DNA of 64,000 nucleotides from Diphasiastrum complanatum (GCA_029204225.1 CM055098.1:20869097-20933096); one strand, 5' to 3'. Positions 1 to 12,392 are shown, counted from the first letter of the stretch. Notes: a model not told the origin generated them from the sequence alone. Numbers and translations are program-made.

Positions 1-44
1 TACCATCTCATTAAGTCTAGGATCTAGCAAAAGGATAGATCTAG

Positions 45-595
45 ACAATGTCCTTTTTGTACCATAAATTACCAAGAGCTTGCTTAGTGTTGGACAACTA
101 ATGGATGATGGTTTAGATGTTCACTTCAAGCATGGAGTTTGTTCCATCATGAAGAATGATATTTGCATAGCATATTGTGTTAAACAAGGTAGTTTGTTTA
201 AGTTGGATGCTAAAATTGCTATGGAAAAAGAGGAAATCATTCATTCAAATGTACACTCTTTTTCTCATGTAGTGATGATAAGATGCAAGAAACATTCTTA
301 GATGTTTATACAAGAGATGATTGGATCCATCTAGTATCTTGTGTGAATGAAAGTGAAATCAACAAACTTGGTGTCAATGATCTTGCAAGGATTGAGGAGC
401 AACAAAGTGATGGAGATCTTGAGGATCCACCTCAAAGACCAAGTGTTCCAAGAAGATCCACAAAGGCAAGGGCCGAGCCTTCAAGGCTCACTTATCTTGG
501 CAAAGGTAATCAAGGGGAAGAATCTCAACCATTTACTTTCAACAGTTTTCTTACTTCAATGCTTGATGAACCATTTTGCTATGAGATCTACATGA
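45..595 (+). pseudogene. Ty1/copia gag-pol fragment with internal deletion
   Basis: The first part reads like the end of a copia aspartic protease and the start of the GAG-pre-integrase region (NLLSVGQL-type motif, then VHFKHGVCSIMKND). It reaches an integrase-like IIHSNVHSFS, where the first catalytic Asp of the usual HSDVH is Asn. After a frame change the sequence jumps to the linker between integrase and reverse transcriptase (VPRRSTKARAEPSRLTY). Most of the integrase is therefore missing. The linker resembles that of the copia at 22.6-28 kb, so this is probably the same family. It is non-functional and its 5' end lies outside the window. The family call is solid; the exact deletion breakpoints are inferred. 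Confidence 0.75.
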
Positions 596-1111
596 GGCAA
601 ACCGAGGTATGCTATGAGAACTACATGAGGCAGCTTGAGGGCTTCATTGTTAGGGCCTATTTTGACGGGGGGTTGGTCCAGCCAAAACGTCCTAAAAGGG
701 TCAAGGGGCCCCACCTCTAATGGCGGTTTGGCCCTACGTGAGCAATAGAGGATTTGCCACTTCCAACCCTAATGGCCTTCTCTATTGCCCCGTGCTCCCC
801 AACCGATGAGGATTTTCCAGGCTCTTAGAGATACGGTTGTGAGGAGGAGTTGTTGTCAATTTTGGTGCAATGATTCACTAGCTTTCTAGAATTATAGTTT
901 CGTAAAACTTCTGATCACTAATTCACATTAGGATCTTGCTAATGTCTCTTTCCCCATTGAATTCGGCTTACAGTTATTAAAAATCTTACATGGGCTTGAA
1001 ACCAATTTATTGTCTATGATGTGTTCGTGGGGTGCAAGTTATACACACCGCTTTATTTGATAAGCGGTGGTATTTTCGTCAACCGTCGGATCTAGGTATT
1101 TCACTAGACAG
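596..1111. other. Intergenic, no gene recognised
   Basis: No coding or RNA gene was recognised here. It lies between the copia fragment and a minus-strand copia LTR, and contains an imperfect repeat of an ATGAG..TACATGAGGCA motif near 585-635. Confidence 0.5.
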
Positions 1112-1813
1112 TGTGAAAGTACTGTACTTTAGGACCATAAATGGATCTACAAAAGATCCACAAGAGTGATTGGATGCTTGCTTAACAATCTATCAAAAAA
1201 CTAGCCATCAAAAAAATTGATCTAGATTGGCAATTTGACAAACAACAAGTATTAACAATCAAAATCATTGATAAACATTGAAATCCGAGCCCACACGTGT
1301 GTACTACAGGCTGTAGTACGGCCTTCAACCTGAAAAACAAGTAGAAATTGATTTGATTTCATTTGGATCACAAAAACTCAATGTACATAGTGAACTAGCT
1401 TGAGATTGCCAATGAGTTCCAAAAAATTTCTATCTTCTCACTATGGGAGCTTGGAATACATAGCAAATTTGACTTCTTTCTTGAAATTAGGTGGATTTCC
1501 AGCATGTAATAAGGAAGTTAACTCACCCTTCTTTCCCTAAAATGAAACCCTAGCCTAGATCCTAGAGTTATGCTTGGTAGGTAGCTAGTTGGTCAAATTT
1601 TCACCTTAAACTTAGGTGTAGGTCCTATAAAGTAGGGATGACCACCAAATAGACATGACCAAATCTCTTGACTTGACCTAACCTACATTAGGATGGGTTT
1701 CCCATGTGGAATCATGGCCTCACATGTGCAGGACCCACTTGTGTACACAATTTACACTATTCTACATGGTTTTTGATCAAGCTACATTTGCCCATTTTTG
1801 GCAATTCTTCACA
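1112..1813 (-). repeat. 3' LTR of a minus-strand copia element
   Basis: Read on the minus strand, a purine tract (GAGGAGGAG) is followed by TGTGAAGAATTG, the usual polypurine tract/LTR junction. The LTR ends in GGTCC...GTAC...TTTCACA, which resembles the end of the LTR at 27159-27978. It carries a perfect CACACGTGTG palindrome at 1292-1301. About 702 bp, TG...CA termini. Family membership is inferred from these motifs and not from an alignment. Confidence 0.65.
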
Positions 1814-3780
1814 CTCCTCCTCAAATTTAGCTTGATCTATTTACAACTCTCTTGATAGATGAATGAAAGCTTTTGGAAGTGTCTAAAAAATCCAGCTACA
1901 AACAAGGAACTTCTGAGACTCTAATAGAGAATGATGTCCATGAAGGATCTTTCACCACCTCTTACAGGATCCCTTACAAGATGTTCCATAAATGTGTCTA
2001 TATACATGTAGCACGCTTTAAAACTAAACATCATGCCAAGCCATGGAATCCAAGGCATTTTTTTCACTTGAAGATACATCAGTTAAACTATTAAGTGCAT
2101 ACATAATGTTGCCAAAGACAACTTGCCTTGCTTGATCCATATGATTGAGCCTAGATGGCTCCATCTTGATACTCAAGGTTCTTCTTGGAGTCCTCGGGTC
2201 TTGAGCTTGATCCTCCACTTGACTCGACTCCAAAACATCAATGAATCAAATAAGGTGTTGATCCAAAGGTGCTTCTTCAAGTTTACAAATCTTCCACTCT
2301 TGAAAGATCACATTTCCACCATTGACAAATTCTTTGGTGGAAAACAAGTAGATTTTACAATCTCTACTTGAAGAGCAAAACACTACCATTATTCCTATCA
2401 TTGAAATAGGATAATCTTTGGTCCTTACATTGGAATGATCATGCACAAAGCATGTGGACACAAAGATTTCCAAAGGAAATTATGTTTCATCTTTTATGAC
2501 TCTATTCAAACTATTACAAAAATAGTTATCCAATGAAATTGCTTTATCAACAACAAATGTAGATTTCAAAGCATTCCATTTCATTGTCTTGTCATACAAA
2601 GTAATAAACACCATGAATCTTAAAGGTAAGAAACAAGTAGCCTCATGTCTACTACTACTTTTCGAAAAGTATTCAAAGATAGTAGACTCTCCAATGCTCA
2701 CCACCCTTGCAAGATGCACACTTGAATGGACAATTTGCATGCAATTTGATGACTCGGCCATTGCCATTGAGGACTCCCTTGGAACTCTCATGCTTTGAGG
2801 CTGATCCTCAAGATCTTCTTCCTTTTGATGCTCCTCCTCAATGCAAGCAAGATCACACTTTGCCAAGATCTCCTCTTAAGTGATCTCCTCCTTTGCCAAG
2901 CTCATTCTTTCAAAAGCAACACTAGCTTCCAACTTAAACAATCTTCCATGTTTAAATCCCATCATTCTTCAAGATGAAGCAAACACCATGCTTAAAGTGG
3001 ACATCCAAACCACTTTTTAAGAGTAGACCAACACTAAGCATATTCTTGGTGATTGATGGTACATAAAGGACATTTTCTAGATCCATGTATTTTGAGGATT
3101 CTAGACACAAAGAGATGGTACCAACACCATCTATTCTACACTCTTCATCATTTGCAGTAAAGACAAACTTTTTAGCATCATTGAATGAGTGTAAGGTTGA
3201 GAAAAAGTCCTTCTCACAAGACATGTGGGAGCTAGCCCCACTGTCGATCCACCAATTGTCTCTTGAATTGCTATTGCTTGTTGGTGAGGATGTAGATGCC
3301 ATCAAGAATACATCTACTTCATCCTCCTCCTCCTCCTTTGCAAGGTTTCCTTGTTTGTCCTCCTCCACTTGTGCTCTTAGCCTCTTGTAGCATTCAGATG
3401 CATAATTCCCCTTCTTTCCACAAAAGAAGCATTTCTGCTTTGACTTGTCCTTTGAGCTTGATGCATCATCCTCTTCTTTGGCCTCCTTTGGATTCTTCTT
3501 CTTTCCATTGGTCTTCTTTTTGCCCTTGAATGAGAAATTGGCTTTCTCATCACCATCCTGCAAAGACAAGGAACTCATCCTAGATTTTGCATGGAGCATC
3601 CTACACTCTTCAGCCACTAATACACTGTGAAGTTTTTCTATAGTTGGCAAAGTGTCTTGGATGGCAAAACTTTGGACCAAATTTGCAAAGTCATCTCCTA
3701 GACCATTAAGGACAATTTGTACAAGCTCTCCATCATGAATCTTCTCTCCAATGGAAGCCAACTCCCTATTTCACCCATAG
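1814..3780 (-). pseudogene. Degenerate, rearranged copia gag-pol
   Basis: From high to low coordinates: gag C-terminus and protease are open over 3761-2952, with a zinc knuckle CFFCGKKGNYASEC whose His is replaced by Asn, and an intact WWIDSGASSHM protease motif. Next comes linker-like sequence (EEDLEDQPQ, 2866-2750), then a degraded integrase (2745-2246; HSSVH instead of HSDVH), then a second linker copy (2233-2024, PRRTLSIKMEPSRL). Reverse transcriptase and RNase H were not found. The linker occurs twice and once in the wrong order, so this is a chimera or rearranged copy rather than a simple decayed element. Gag is cut off at its N-terminus near 3780. Confidence 0.7.
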
Positions 3781-3836
3781 CCTGGTTTCAGAAAATCAAC
3801 GCAATTCTGATCGAGAATGGTTTTATTCCAAACTCG

Positions 3837-4036
3837 GCAGTGACCAGTTGTCAATTGTTGTAGGCTAGTCTATTAGTCTACTCATAGGTTATCTCTCTCT
3901 ATCAGGGTTCAGGGTTTATTTGTACATTTTACATTTTGTATGATGTAATGTGATAGAGTGACTGTGCGTGTTCTTCTTTCGCCTTCTTGTGGTGACTGCT
4001 TATGGTGAATGCTTGATGTTGCATATCTAATTATTG
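3837..4036 (+). repeat. Truncated 5' LTR of copia element 2
   Basis: Matches 9070-9256 closely: GTGACCA..TGTCAAT, TAGGCTAGTC, TCTCTCTCTATCAGG, GTATGATGTA.TGTGATAGAG and TGGTGAATGCTTGATG are all shared in order. The first ~55 bp present in the 3' copy are missing here, where the LTR abuts the minus-strand copia debris. Confidence 0.75.
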
Positions 4037-4038
4037 AC

Positions 4039-4049
4039 GGCATCAGAGC
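4039..4049 (+). promoter_or_regulatory. Primer-binding site (tRNA-iMet type)
   Basis: GGCATCAGAGC lies just after the LTR and differs by one base from the plant initiator-Met primer site core GGTATCAGAGC. Confidence 0.6.
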
Positions 4050-4596
4050 AGCGATAGTCCAGCGTGCCTGATCACTGGATACAGCTTGTCACAGGCTTCG
4101 CAACGAAGTGAGAAAGTCCTTCACATGAGGTGAAAGCTTGGAGAGACAAAAACGGCTGGAAGAAATTCTTCTTTGGTGTATTTTGTAGAATTGGAGCTCG
4201 GAATCATCAGTGGGGAACGAAAGCACAGTCCTGGAGGCATCAGAAAGGCCAGGGCAGCATTAGACAGATTGAAAATCTATTGAGTGGGGGAGATTTTTAC
4301 AATACTTCCTAGCTGTTGTGGAAAGTGCTATTTGTGTGAGAGGTTGCCAAGAAATCTCTCATTTGTTTGTTTGGAGTACCACAAATCACACTAGACAGTG
4401 CCTACTACTACCATTCAGAGTTAGAAGGCTTCATACTTTTCACATTACTGATCTCTGTCTTTTGAACGATCACACATTTTGAAATCTTTGCAAAGAGGAG
4501 GCGGCATAGCTGCCGCGCCGAAGTGGAGAATCTAGAATATTCCCTCTGAAAGTTCTTATATTCCCTCTATTTTTAATCTTTTCCGTACCAATAGTG

Positions 4597-4848
4597 GATC
4601 GATGCACCAGAGGTAGAAAAAATCTTGAGTAGTCGTACATCCACGCGTCATACAGATATAGCATATTTGTACCAATATCAGATCGATGCGCCAAAGGTAA
4701 AGAAAACCAAGAGCAGTCGTACATCCGCGCGTCATACCGATATCACATATCATTATCAATATTGGAGCGACACGCCAGAGGTAAAGAGAATCTCGATCAG
4801 TCATGCATCCGCGCGTCATACCGATATCAGGTGTACAACCAAAAATCT
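4597..4848 (+). repeat. 84-bp tandem repeat, three copies, in a copia leader
   Basis: Three copies start at 4597, 4681 and 4765. Markers GATCGATGC.CCA.AGGTA and CATCC.CGCGTCATAC recur exactly 84 bp apart; a weaker partial copy precedes them. 84 is a multiple of three, so the repeat can be read without a frame change, but it lies upstream of the gag start at 4900 and is more likely leader sequence. Confidence 0.85.
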
Positions 4849-4899
4849 AGAGTTTTGTGGTGTGAATAAATTTTGTGATCTAGACTCATCTATCCAGTA

Positions 4900-5720
4900 A
4901 TGGCAACTCTAAGCGAGGGTGTCCTTAATAAGTCAAGCAAATTGGAAGGTGCTGGCAACTATGCAGTTTCGAAATTCAAACTGATGAACATTTTGATGGA
5001 AAATGAGCTATGGGAGATCGTGACAAGTGAAGAGACAAGGCTAGTGATTGAAGAAGATCAGCGGGCATTTGATAGGAGAAGACGGAAAGCCCAAAATATC
5101 ATCAACTTATCAGTTAGAGATGCAATTATTCCCTATATTTCAGATTTAGAAGGACCAAAAGAAGCATGGGATACATTGAAGGCATTGTTTGAAACGATAA
5201 ATACATCTCGAATACTATTTTAAAGACAAAGTTGCATACATTGTGGATGGATATTGTCGATCACATACTGAAGATCAAAGAGATCCGTGATCAATTAGCA
5301 ACAGTTGGAGAGTGAGTACAAGATCGTGAGATCGTGCAATTGACATTGAATAGTCTGAGTGAGTCACATCAGATGTTTGTGAAGAGTATAGCCACAAGAG
5401 AAAATCTTCCAACCTATGAAGAACTAGGTGGATTGCTTTTGCAAGAAGAGCAAAGTCAAGAGAACTTGAATCATCGTAACAAGAGCTATGATCTAGCTCT
5501 TGTAGTTAGAGGATGAGGTGGAAGATTTGGCCGTGGAAAGTATCAATCGAGAGGAGAAAACTCAAGCTGAGGATCATTTCAACAATTTCATGAGCAAGTC
5601 AATGATAGTCTGAATCGAGGTAATTGAAATCAAGACCAAGGTCAAGGACGCGGCTATTCAAGACAAAATAAACCTGGAAATTGTAGGTACTGCAATAAAC
5701 TTGGTCACTAGGAGCGTGAA
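4900..5720 (+). pseudogene. Copia gag, frameshifted
   Basis: Begins ATGGCAACTCTAAGC and encodes an N-terminal copia gag (UBN2-like) with features such as DLEGPKEAWDTLKALFE. It breaks at 5221 with a stop and frame change, resumes with VQLTLNSLSESHQMFVKS, then ends at a further stop near 5514. A CCHC zinc knuckle is visible near 5681-5722 (C-x2-C-x4-H) but has a stop codon directly after the His. Gag would package element RNA. This copy cannot make a full-length protein without readthrough. Confidence 0.75.
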
Positions 5721-5924
5721 TGCTTCAAGAAGCAGAAGGAGATGGAACAAAGAAAAGACAAATGGCAAGCGAGAAATTATGTTGATCAACATCAATTTGA
5801 TGACTATTATTATGAAGACAATTATACTGATCAACAGAAATATGATGATGATCAATATGAAAATGATACATGTGAGAGTTCAAAATTGTTCATTACAGCA
5901 TTAATGACAAAGTGATGAAGCCAA

Positions 5925-8900
5925 GGATACCTGGTACATTGATAGTGGTGCATCCAAGCACATGACTTCAAGGAAAGAGTGGTTTTCAGAACTTAAGAAA
6001 ACTGACAATGGTGATGAAGTTGGACAAGCTGATGGCAAATTGCTATATGTTAAAGGAGTTGGAGTGGTACCAGTGAAGTTAGCCAACGGAAAGATAAAGC
6101 ATATAAGCAATGTGCAATATGTACCTGGCTTAGCTAACAATCTACTATCTGTTGGGACGATGGCTGATCAACAACTCAAGGTTGAGTTTGACAGTGACAA
6201 ATGTCTTGTCAAAGACATCAAGAATCACTACAAAGTGATTGCTACAGGAGCTAGAGTCAACAGGAGTCGACTCTACAAATTGAATGCGAGATCTTTTACT
6301 CAAGCTATGGTAAGCACTGTTGATAGTCGAAGTGATCTTTGGCATCAAAGGTTTGGTCATATCAGTGCTCAAAGCTTGCAAATTCTTAAAAGAGGTAATC
6401 TAGTTGTTGGATTGCTTGATATCTCTTTTGAAGGAAAAATTTGTGAGGGTTGCATTTTGGAAAAACATCATAGAGAGAGATTTCCCAAAGATGGAGCAAG
6501 AAGAGACAATGGCATTCTTCATTCATAGTGATCTGTGTGGACCAATACAAACTAGGTCCATTAGTGGTTGTTACTATTTCATCACATATATTAATGACTA
6601 TAGTAGACATATCTGGATTTATTTCATAAGCAAGAAATCTGATGCTTTTGCCAAGTTTAGAGAGTTCGAGGCTCTAGTTGAAAAAAAAACAAGTTGTTAT
6701 ATTAAGATCCTTAGATCAGATGGTGGTGGTGATATTTTTCAACAGAGTTTATAAATTTCTGCAAGGATCAGGAGATCAAGAGACAAACCACTACACCCTA
6801 TTCACCACAACAGAACGGAGTTACATAACGAAAAAACAGATCCATTGTGGAGATGGCAAGGGAAATGCTTAAGAGCAAGGGTTTGCCAAATACTTTTTGG
6901 GCAGAAGCATGCAACACAGCTACTCATATCTTGAATCGGTATCCTACAAAGTCCGTGGAAGGTAAGACACCTTACGAATCTTTTACTGGAAAGAAACCTA
7001 ATGTTTCTCATTTACGAATATTTGGTTGTGATGCTTATGCTCATGTACCTGATGAAAAAAGAAAGAAGCTGGATGCAAAAGCTGTTAAGTGTATTTTCCT
7101 TGGATATGATGAAAGAACCAAGGCATACATGATGTATGACACAGATGCACAGAAGATCGTGATTTTCAGAGATGCTATTTTTGATGAGATGGGTCAAAAT
7201 GACCAAATAAAATTGACAATTGATCCCTTTGATGATAAAGCTAAAGTGCAAGTGAAGAAAAAAGTTAATGTCGATATGGAAGAGCCAATGGAAAAAGATA
7301 GGGTCAATAATGAGATTCCTAGGAGAGTGCCTAAGTGGTACTTGTCAGTAACAAGTGATGCTAATAAGGGAGATACTCCCGAATCAAGTGAGCAGGGAGA
7401 GCTTAGAAGATCAAGTAGAAATCGAAGACCTCCTGCAAGATTAGAGATAAATCTAGCCCTAATGGGTTCTGTGCTCAAGGCTCAAGAACCAAAAACTTTT
7501 GATAAAGCAAAGGAGCACAAGGAGTGGCGTGAAGCTATGAAAATAGAAATGGAAGCTATATCAAAATATAGGACGTGGAACTTGGTCGAGCTACCTGATG
7601 GTAAGATGCCTATCACTTGCAAATGGATATACAAGATCAAATATGGAGCTGATGGGCAACTCAACAAGTATAAAGCATGGTTGGTTGCAGTAGGATTTGA
7701 GCAGCAGAAAGGTATTGATTGTGAAGAAACCTTCTCACTCGTAGCTAAGATAGTAATTATACGTTCTATCATTGCTATTTCTGCTTTCTATGGACGTTAA
7801 ATCTGCTTTTCTTAATGGAGTGCTGGATGAAGAGGTGTACTCAGTACAACCTCAAGGATTTGTTGAGCCAGGGAGAGAGCATCTCATTTGTAAGCTCAAC
7901 AAAGCCATTTATGGACTGAAGCAAGCACCACGGGCGTGGTACTCTTGCATTGATAAACACTTCAAACGAAGGGGAATGATAAAGAGTGATGCTGATCCTA
8001 ATCTTTACATTTTAAGGCAAGATTCAGATATAGTGTTCATTGTATTGTATGTGGATGATTTGATTATTACAGGAAGTAATGAGAGCTTAATTGATGAAAT
8101 AAAATCAGATCTTTCCAAAGCTTTTGACATGAGTGATCTAGGATTGATACACTATTGTCTTGGCATTGAAGTATGGCAAAAGAAAGACATGGTCTTTCTT
8201 ACACAAAGCAAATATGCACGAGATTCTCTTTATAATTCAATATGCAAGATTGTAAGCCTTTGAGTACACCTATGGATGTCAACATGAAGCTTACTGCATA
8301 TGATGAATCTGAGAAAGTGGATACTTATTTGTATAGTCAGTTGGTGGTAGTTTAGTTTGATTTATTCGACACACACACGACTTGCTATTTCTTATGATGT
8401 TGGTGTTGTTAGTCAATCTATGCAAGATCCTAGTCAAGCACACTGGAAATATGCTAAACGTATTCTCAGATACATTCGAGGAACATTGAATTTTGGTTTG
8501 AAGTATGATCAGCCTGAAGCGCCAATGTTGGCAGGTCATATAGATGCTAATTGGGCAGGTAATATTGATGACAGAAGATCTACCAAAGGTCATACATTCA
8601 GTTATGGTACAGTTGCAATTTCATGGAGTAGCAAAAAGCAACCTACAGTAGCCTTATCATCGATGGAAGCTGAATATCGAGCACACATCAATGCTACACA
8701 AGAAGCGGTATGGTTACGAAGATTGCTTGTGGATTTAGGTCAACCACAGGTGGATGCGACTACTATATCTTGCAATAATCAAAGTTGCATTCACCTTGCC
8801 AAAAATCCAGTTTTACATGCTCGAACCAAGCACATCGAAATACACTACCATTTTGTTCGAGAGAAAATTCTTGATGGAGCCATTGATCTTGTTTTTTGTA

Positions 8901-9010
8901 AATCTGAAGATCAAATGGCATATATTTTTACTAAGTCATTAGGTAGATGTAGATTTGAGAGATTTCATACTCTATTAGGGATAGAAAAATATATTTTTAT
9001 CATTGAGGGA
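5925..9010 (+). pseudogene. Copia pol: protease, integrase, RT, RNase H (broken)
   Basis: Order of domains fits Ty1/copia. Protease: WYIDSGASKHM near 5932. GAG-pre-integrase: LWHQRFGH...CEGC over 6340-6455. Integrase: HSDLCGP near 6525 and RSDGGGD near 6715. The codon that should hold the third catalytic residue (the Glu of the usual GVAERKNR) is TAA at 6826-6828. Reverse transcriptase spans about 7500-8260 with an intact YVDD near 8048, but is split by a stop at 7798 and a frame change. RNase H runs 8357-9010 (DANWAG, SSMEAEY, HARTKHIEIHYHFVRE). There are at least four frame breaks. Dead by sequence; RT and RNase H domains are still well preserved. Confidence 0.85.
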
Positions 9011-9013
9011 GAG

Positions 9014-9256
9014 TGTTAAAAATAAATGATAAACTTCATTGTTATTGTTTACGATGCATATTAATGTTGACAGCCGTGACCAACTGTCAATAGCCATAGG
9101 CTAGTCGATTAGTCTACTTGTAGGTTTTCTCTCTCTATCAGGATTTAGGGTTTATTTGTACATTTTACATTCTGTATGATGTAGTGTGATAGAGTGACAG
9201 TGCGTGTTCTTCTTCCACCTAATTGTGGTGATTGTTTTTGGTGAATGCTTGATGAT
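9014..9256 (+). repeat. 3' LTR of copia element 2, 3'-truncated
   Basis: Starts TGTTAAAAATAAATG right after the purine tract TTGAGGGAGAG. It matches the 5' LTR remnant up to GGTGAATGCTTGATG at 9256, where the 5' copy continues for about 20 more bases but this copy switches abruptly into a minus-strand copia linker. Confidence 0.75.
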
Positions 9257-11642
9257 GTAAGCCTTCTAGGCTCGGATCTTTCTCTCTGAGATCTCCTTGG
9301 TGAAAAGATTCGAGGTGACTCCTCCTCAGTTCTCGGCCCCATCTCTCCATGATAATCTTCAAGGGTGATGATTGGAGTATCTTTGTGAGAATCTTTGAAC
9401 TCGGCCTCCTCAAGAATGTATTTCTGATCTTCATGGAATATCACATCCCTACTCTCAATTGTAGTTGAGGTAGAGGGAACATAGATTCTGTAAGCTTTCT
9501 TGTTGGATGCATATCCAACCATGATCCCTATAATAGAATTAGGATCATCTCTTTTCCTTGTTTCCAAGGGCACATTAACAAAGCAAGCACAACCAAAAAC
9601 TCTAAGGTGATCTACCTTAGGTTTCTTCTTAAACAAGACTTCAAAAGGTGATTTTCCAGCAAGTGCATTGTGAGGTAATCTATTGCACAAATAGTTTGCA
9701 CAATTTATGGCTTCACCCCAATAATCAATAGGCAAAGAAGCTGCTAGTCGAATTGCTTTAGCACATTCACATAAAGATCCATTTTTTCTCTCAGCTACTC
9801 CATTTTGAGATGGAGAATAAGCACAAAAAAACTCTCTCTTTATTCCTTCACCTTCACAATATTCATGAAACTCTCTCTTTGTTGGAGATGTATTCACCTC
9901 CTCCATCACATCTTAAACCTTTAACTTTAAAAGAAAACTGTTTCTCAACATAAGCTTTGAAGATTAGGAAGTGATGAAAAACCATAGCCTTTGAAGAAAG
10001 TAGATACATCCAGGTATATCTAGTAAAGTCATCAATAAAGGTGACAAAACATGTTGCACCACCAATACTTTTAGAAGAGGAAAAATGTACATCTGAGTGT
10101 ATAAGCTCCAAAGGATGAGTAGTCTTTATAAAAGACTTCTGATATGTCTTTCTATGTGACTTTGCAATGGCACAAGCCTCACAAGGTTTGAAATCTTTAG
10201 AAAGAGATTTTGGAAGACCAATAGCCTTCACCTTTTTAACCATAGAAGACATAGATTTAAAGTTAGGATGACCCAACCTTCTATGCCACAGCTTAGATAA
10301 CAAAGCAGCTTCACAAAGGTTTGCATTCTCATAAGAATCTACTTAAAAATTCCACCACATCTAGATCCATCAGCAAGGATCTCATCATTTCTCTTGATAA
10401 AACAAGTATTGGAGTTGAACTTTACATCACAACCATTATCAAGCAACTTTCTCACACTAATTAAGTTCTTTGTGAGTTTTGGAATGAAAAGAACATTAGA
10501 AAGTGCAAGAACTTTTGAAGAAGCAAGTTTCAATGGAATATTGCCAATTCCTTCTATTGGGCACTCATGATCATTAGCAGTATAAATAGATCTCTTGAGT
10601 CCTTTGAAAGGTAAGATTGAGTTAAATGACTCCTTTGAACAACACATATGTGAAGAAGCTCCACTATCTATGTACCAAGCTCCATCTTTCTTGAAAGGTG
10701 ATGAAGAAAAACTGGACACCATGAGTGATCCTTCTCAATCACTTGCAATAGAATCTTCTTCAATCTCTTTGGAGAGATTAGCTTGCTTGAGTTGGTTCTT
10801 CTTCTTAAAACAACTAGAGGCATAGTGCACCTTCTTGCCAGAGAAGAAACACTTCACTTTCTTCTTCTTGGTCTTTGAGTTAGAAGGATGAGATGTATCA
10901 TCCTCTTCACCATCTTTGTCTCAATCTTTGGCTTTGTCTTTGTTGGATGCTTGAGAGAACTGGTTCTTACTCCTTCCTTTTTGCTTGCCTTTGACAAAGA
11001 GGGCTTTTTCACTTCCACCATGCTCGAGTTTGTTCATCCTGGAGAGTTTATAGCTTTGTCTAGATTCTTCAGAAATAAGAATTCCTTGGAGAGTTTCTAG
11101 ATTAGGCAATTTCTCTTTAATAGCAAAAGATTGAACAAGATTATCATAGTCATCTCTCAAGCCATTCAGTATGACTTGAACCAGCTCATCTTGGTTAATA
11201 GTAACACCAACACAGGAAAGCTCTCTATATAAATCTTTAACTCTCATAACATAGTTAGATGTACTCTCTTCACTTCTTTGGAAACTTTGAAAAATCTGAT
11301 TCCTAAGAGTGAGTATTCTAGAAATATTCTTTGCTTCATAGATGATCTTTAGTGCATCCCAAGCTTCTTTGGCTGTAGTGCAAGATCGTATCTCTCTCTC
11401 AAATTTTCATTAGATACATTCATCTTAATGAAATGCAGAGCCTAGTTCTTTTCTTGTACTTAAGAATTTCAGCCTATGCTTGAGGCTCCTCCTCAACACC
11501 AAGCACAATATCCATAGCACTCTGGAGTATCAAAATAGACTCCATTCTGAAATGAAGACTTCTTAGTTATTGGACTGAGATATGTTTGAGCTTGTTCCAA
11601 TTAGACTTAAAGTTACTGCTCTCTTTCACTATAGGTATTTTC
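9257..11642 (-). pseudogene. Copia element 3, gag to integrase, interrupted
   Basis: Minus-strand order from 11642 down: gag (MESILIL... near 11545; 11247-10921 open), a zinc knuckle near 10860-10815 whose second Cys is Ser (CFFSGKKVHYASSC), protease WYIDSGASSHMC at 10722-10339, GAG-pre-integrase LWHRRLGHPN, and integrase 10303-9260 with HSDVHFSS, RCDGGGEY and an intact catalytic Glu in GVAERKNG. It ends at the RT linker (RSEPRRL) where element 2's LTR begins; RT and RNase H are absent. The protein is close to that of element 4, which is inserted in its gag, so both belong to one copia family. Several frame breaks make it non-coding. Confidence 0.8.
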
Positions 11643-12379
11643 TGTGAAGAATTGAAAAAGATTATCTATGTTAGATATAGGGGTCTTATGTTTTTTACAT
11701 CAAGCATCTAGGTGTAGGATGTTGATAGGAATAAATTTGGCATAGATGACAAATTATGCATTTCCACTTGTTATGCCACTATTGAGCCAAAATAGAGTAA
11801 GAGACTAAACACTTGCTAATTAGAGTGTAGACAAGTGTAAAGTTTTTGTTTGATGAATTCCAAGAGGTCCAATAGGATATAGAGGTGGAACCTTGTGAGG
11901 TCCAATAGGAAATTGAGGTGTGCTTGAATGTAGTCCAATAGAATTAAGAGGTGCATAGATCAATGATCCGATAGGATCAAGAGGTGACAAAATGTGGTCC
12001 AATCATAGTTAAGCATAGTGGTAGCTCGTGGACCTACTAGTATCATTGTACTCCTCATTTTGAAATCAATTGATTTGGTGATTTCATGGATTTTGTGAGT
12101 TTTTGGATTTCTAGCTTTCTCTCTCTACCCGAGAGCTCTTGATGCATTTTCTCTCTCTACCCAAGGAGAGCAGCTTGTTTTTACTTAGATTATTTCTTGA
12201 ATACTTCCCACACGTGTGAGTGAGAGTTGGAAGTGATTGAATGCATGTAGTAGTGTGTTTTTGCCATAGGATTCAAGATTGATCTTGAATCTCAATCTAG
12301 TCTTGATCTTGGTGCATCTACACACCTTAGGAGATCACAAGTACATGTAGTGGACAGTCCACACATGTGAAAATCAACA
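11643..12379 (+). repeat. 5' LTR of element 4
   Basis: 737 bp from TGTGAAGAATTG to AAAATCAACA. It contains a CCAAT-like motif array, pyrimidine tracts (CTTTCTCTCTCTACCC, twice) and two CACACGTGTG-type palindromes at 12209-12218 (perfect) and 12358-12367 (CACACATGTG). Confidence 0.95.
11866..12008 (+). promoter_or_regulatory. Array of five CCAAT-like motifs in U3
   Basis: GGTCCAATAGGAT-type motifs begin near 11866, 11899, 11932, 11965 and 11996, about 30-33 bp apart, with one degenerate copy (ATCCGATAGGAT). The same array recurs in the 3' LTR and, diverged, at 33455-33570. CCAAT boxes bind NF-Y in plants; a promoter role here is inference. Confidence 0.6.
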
Positions 12380-12392
12380 TGGTATCAGAGCC
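12380..12392 (+). promoter_or_regulatory. Primer-binding site, tRNA-iMet
   Basis: TGGTATCAGAGCC directly follows the LTR's terminal CA; it is the classic initiator-Met primer site of plant copia elements. Confidence 0.95.

Larger units (their letters stand above)
3837..9256 (+). mobile_element. Copia element 2 (truncated at both ends)
   Basis: LTR remnant, primer site, gag, pol, polypurine tract and second LTR remnant occur in the correct order over 5.4 kb. Both outer LTR ends are missing and both flanks are minus-strand copia sequence, so no target duplication can be read. The LTR sequence is unrelated to the CACACGTGTG-bearing copias around it, making this a different copia lineage. Confidence 0.8.
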
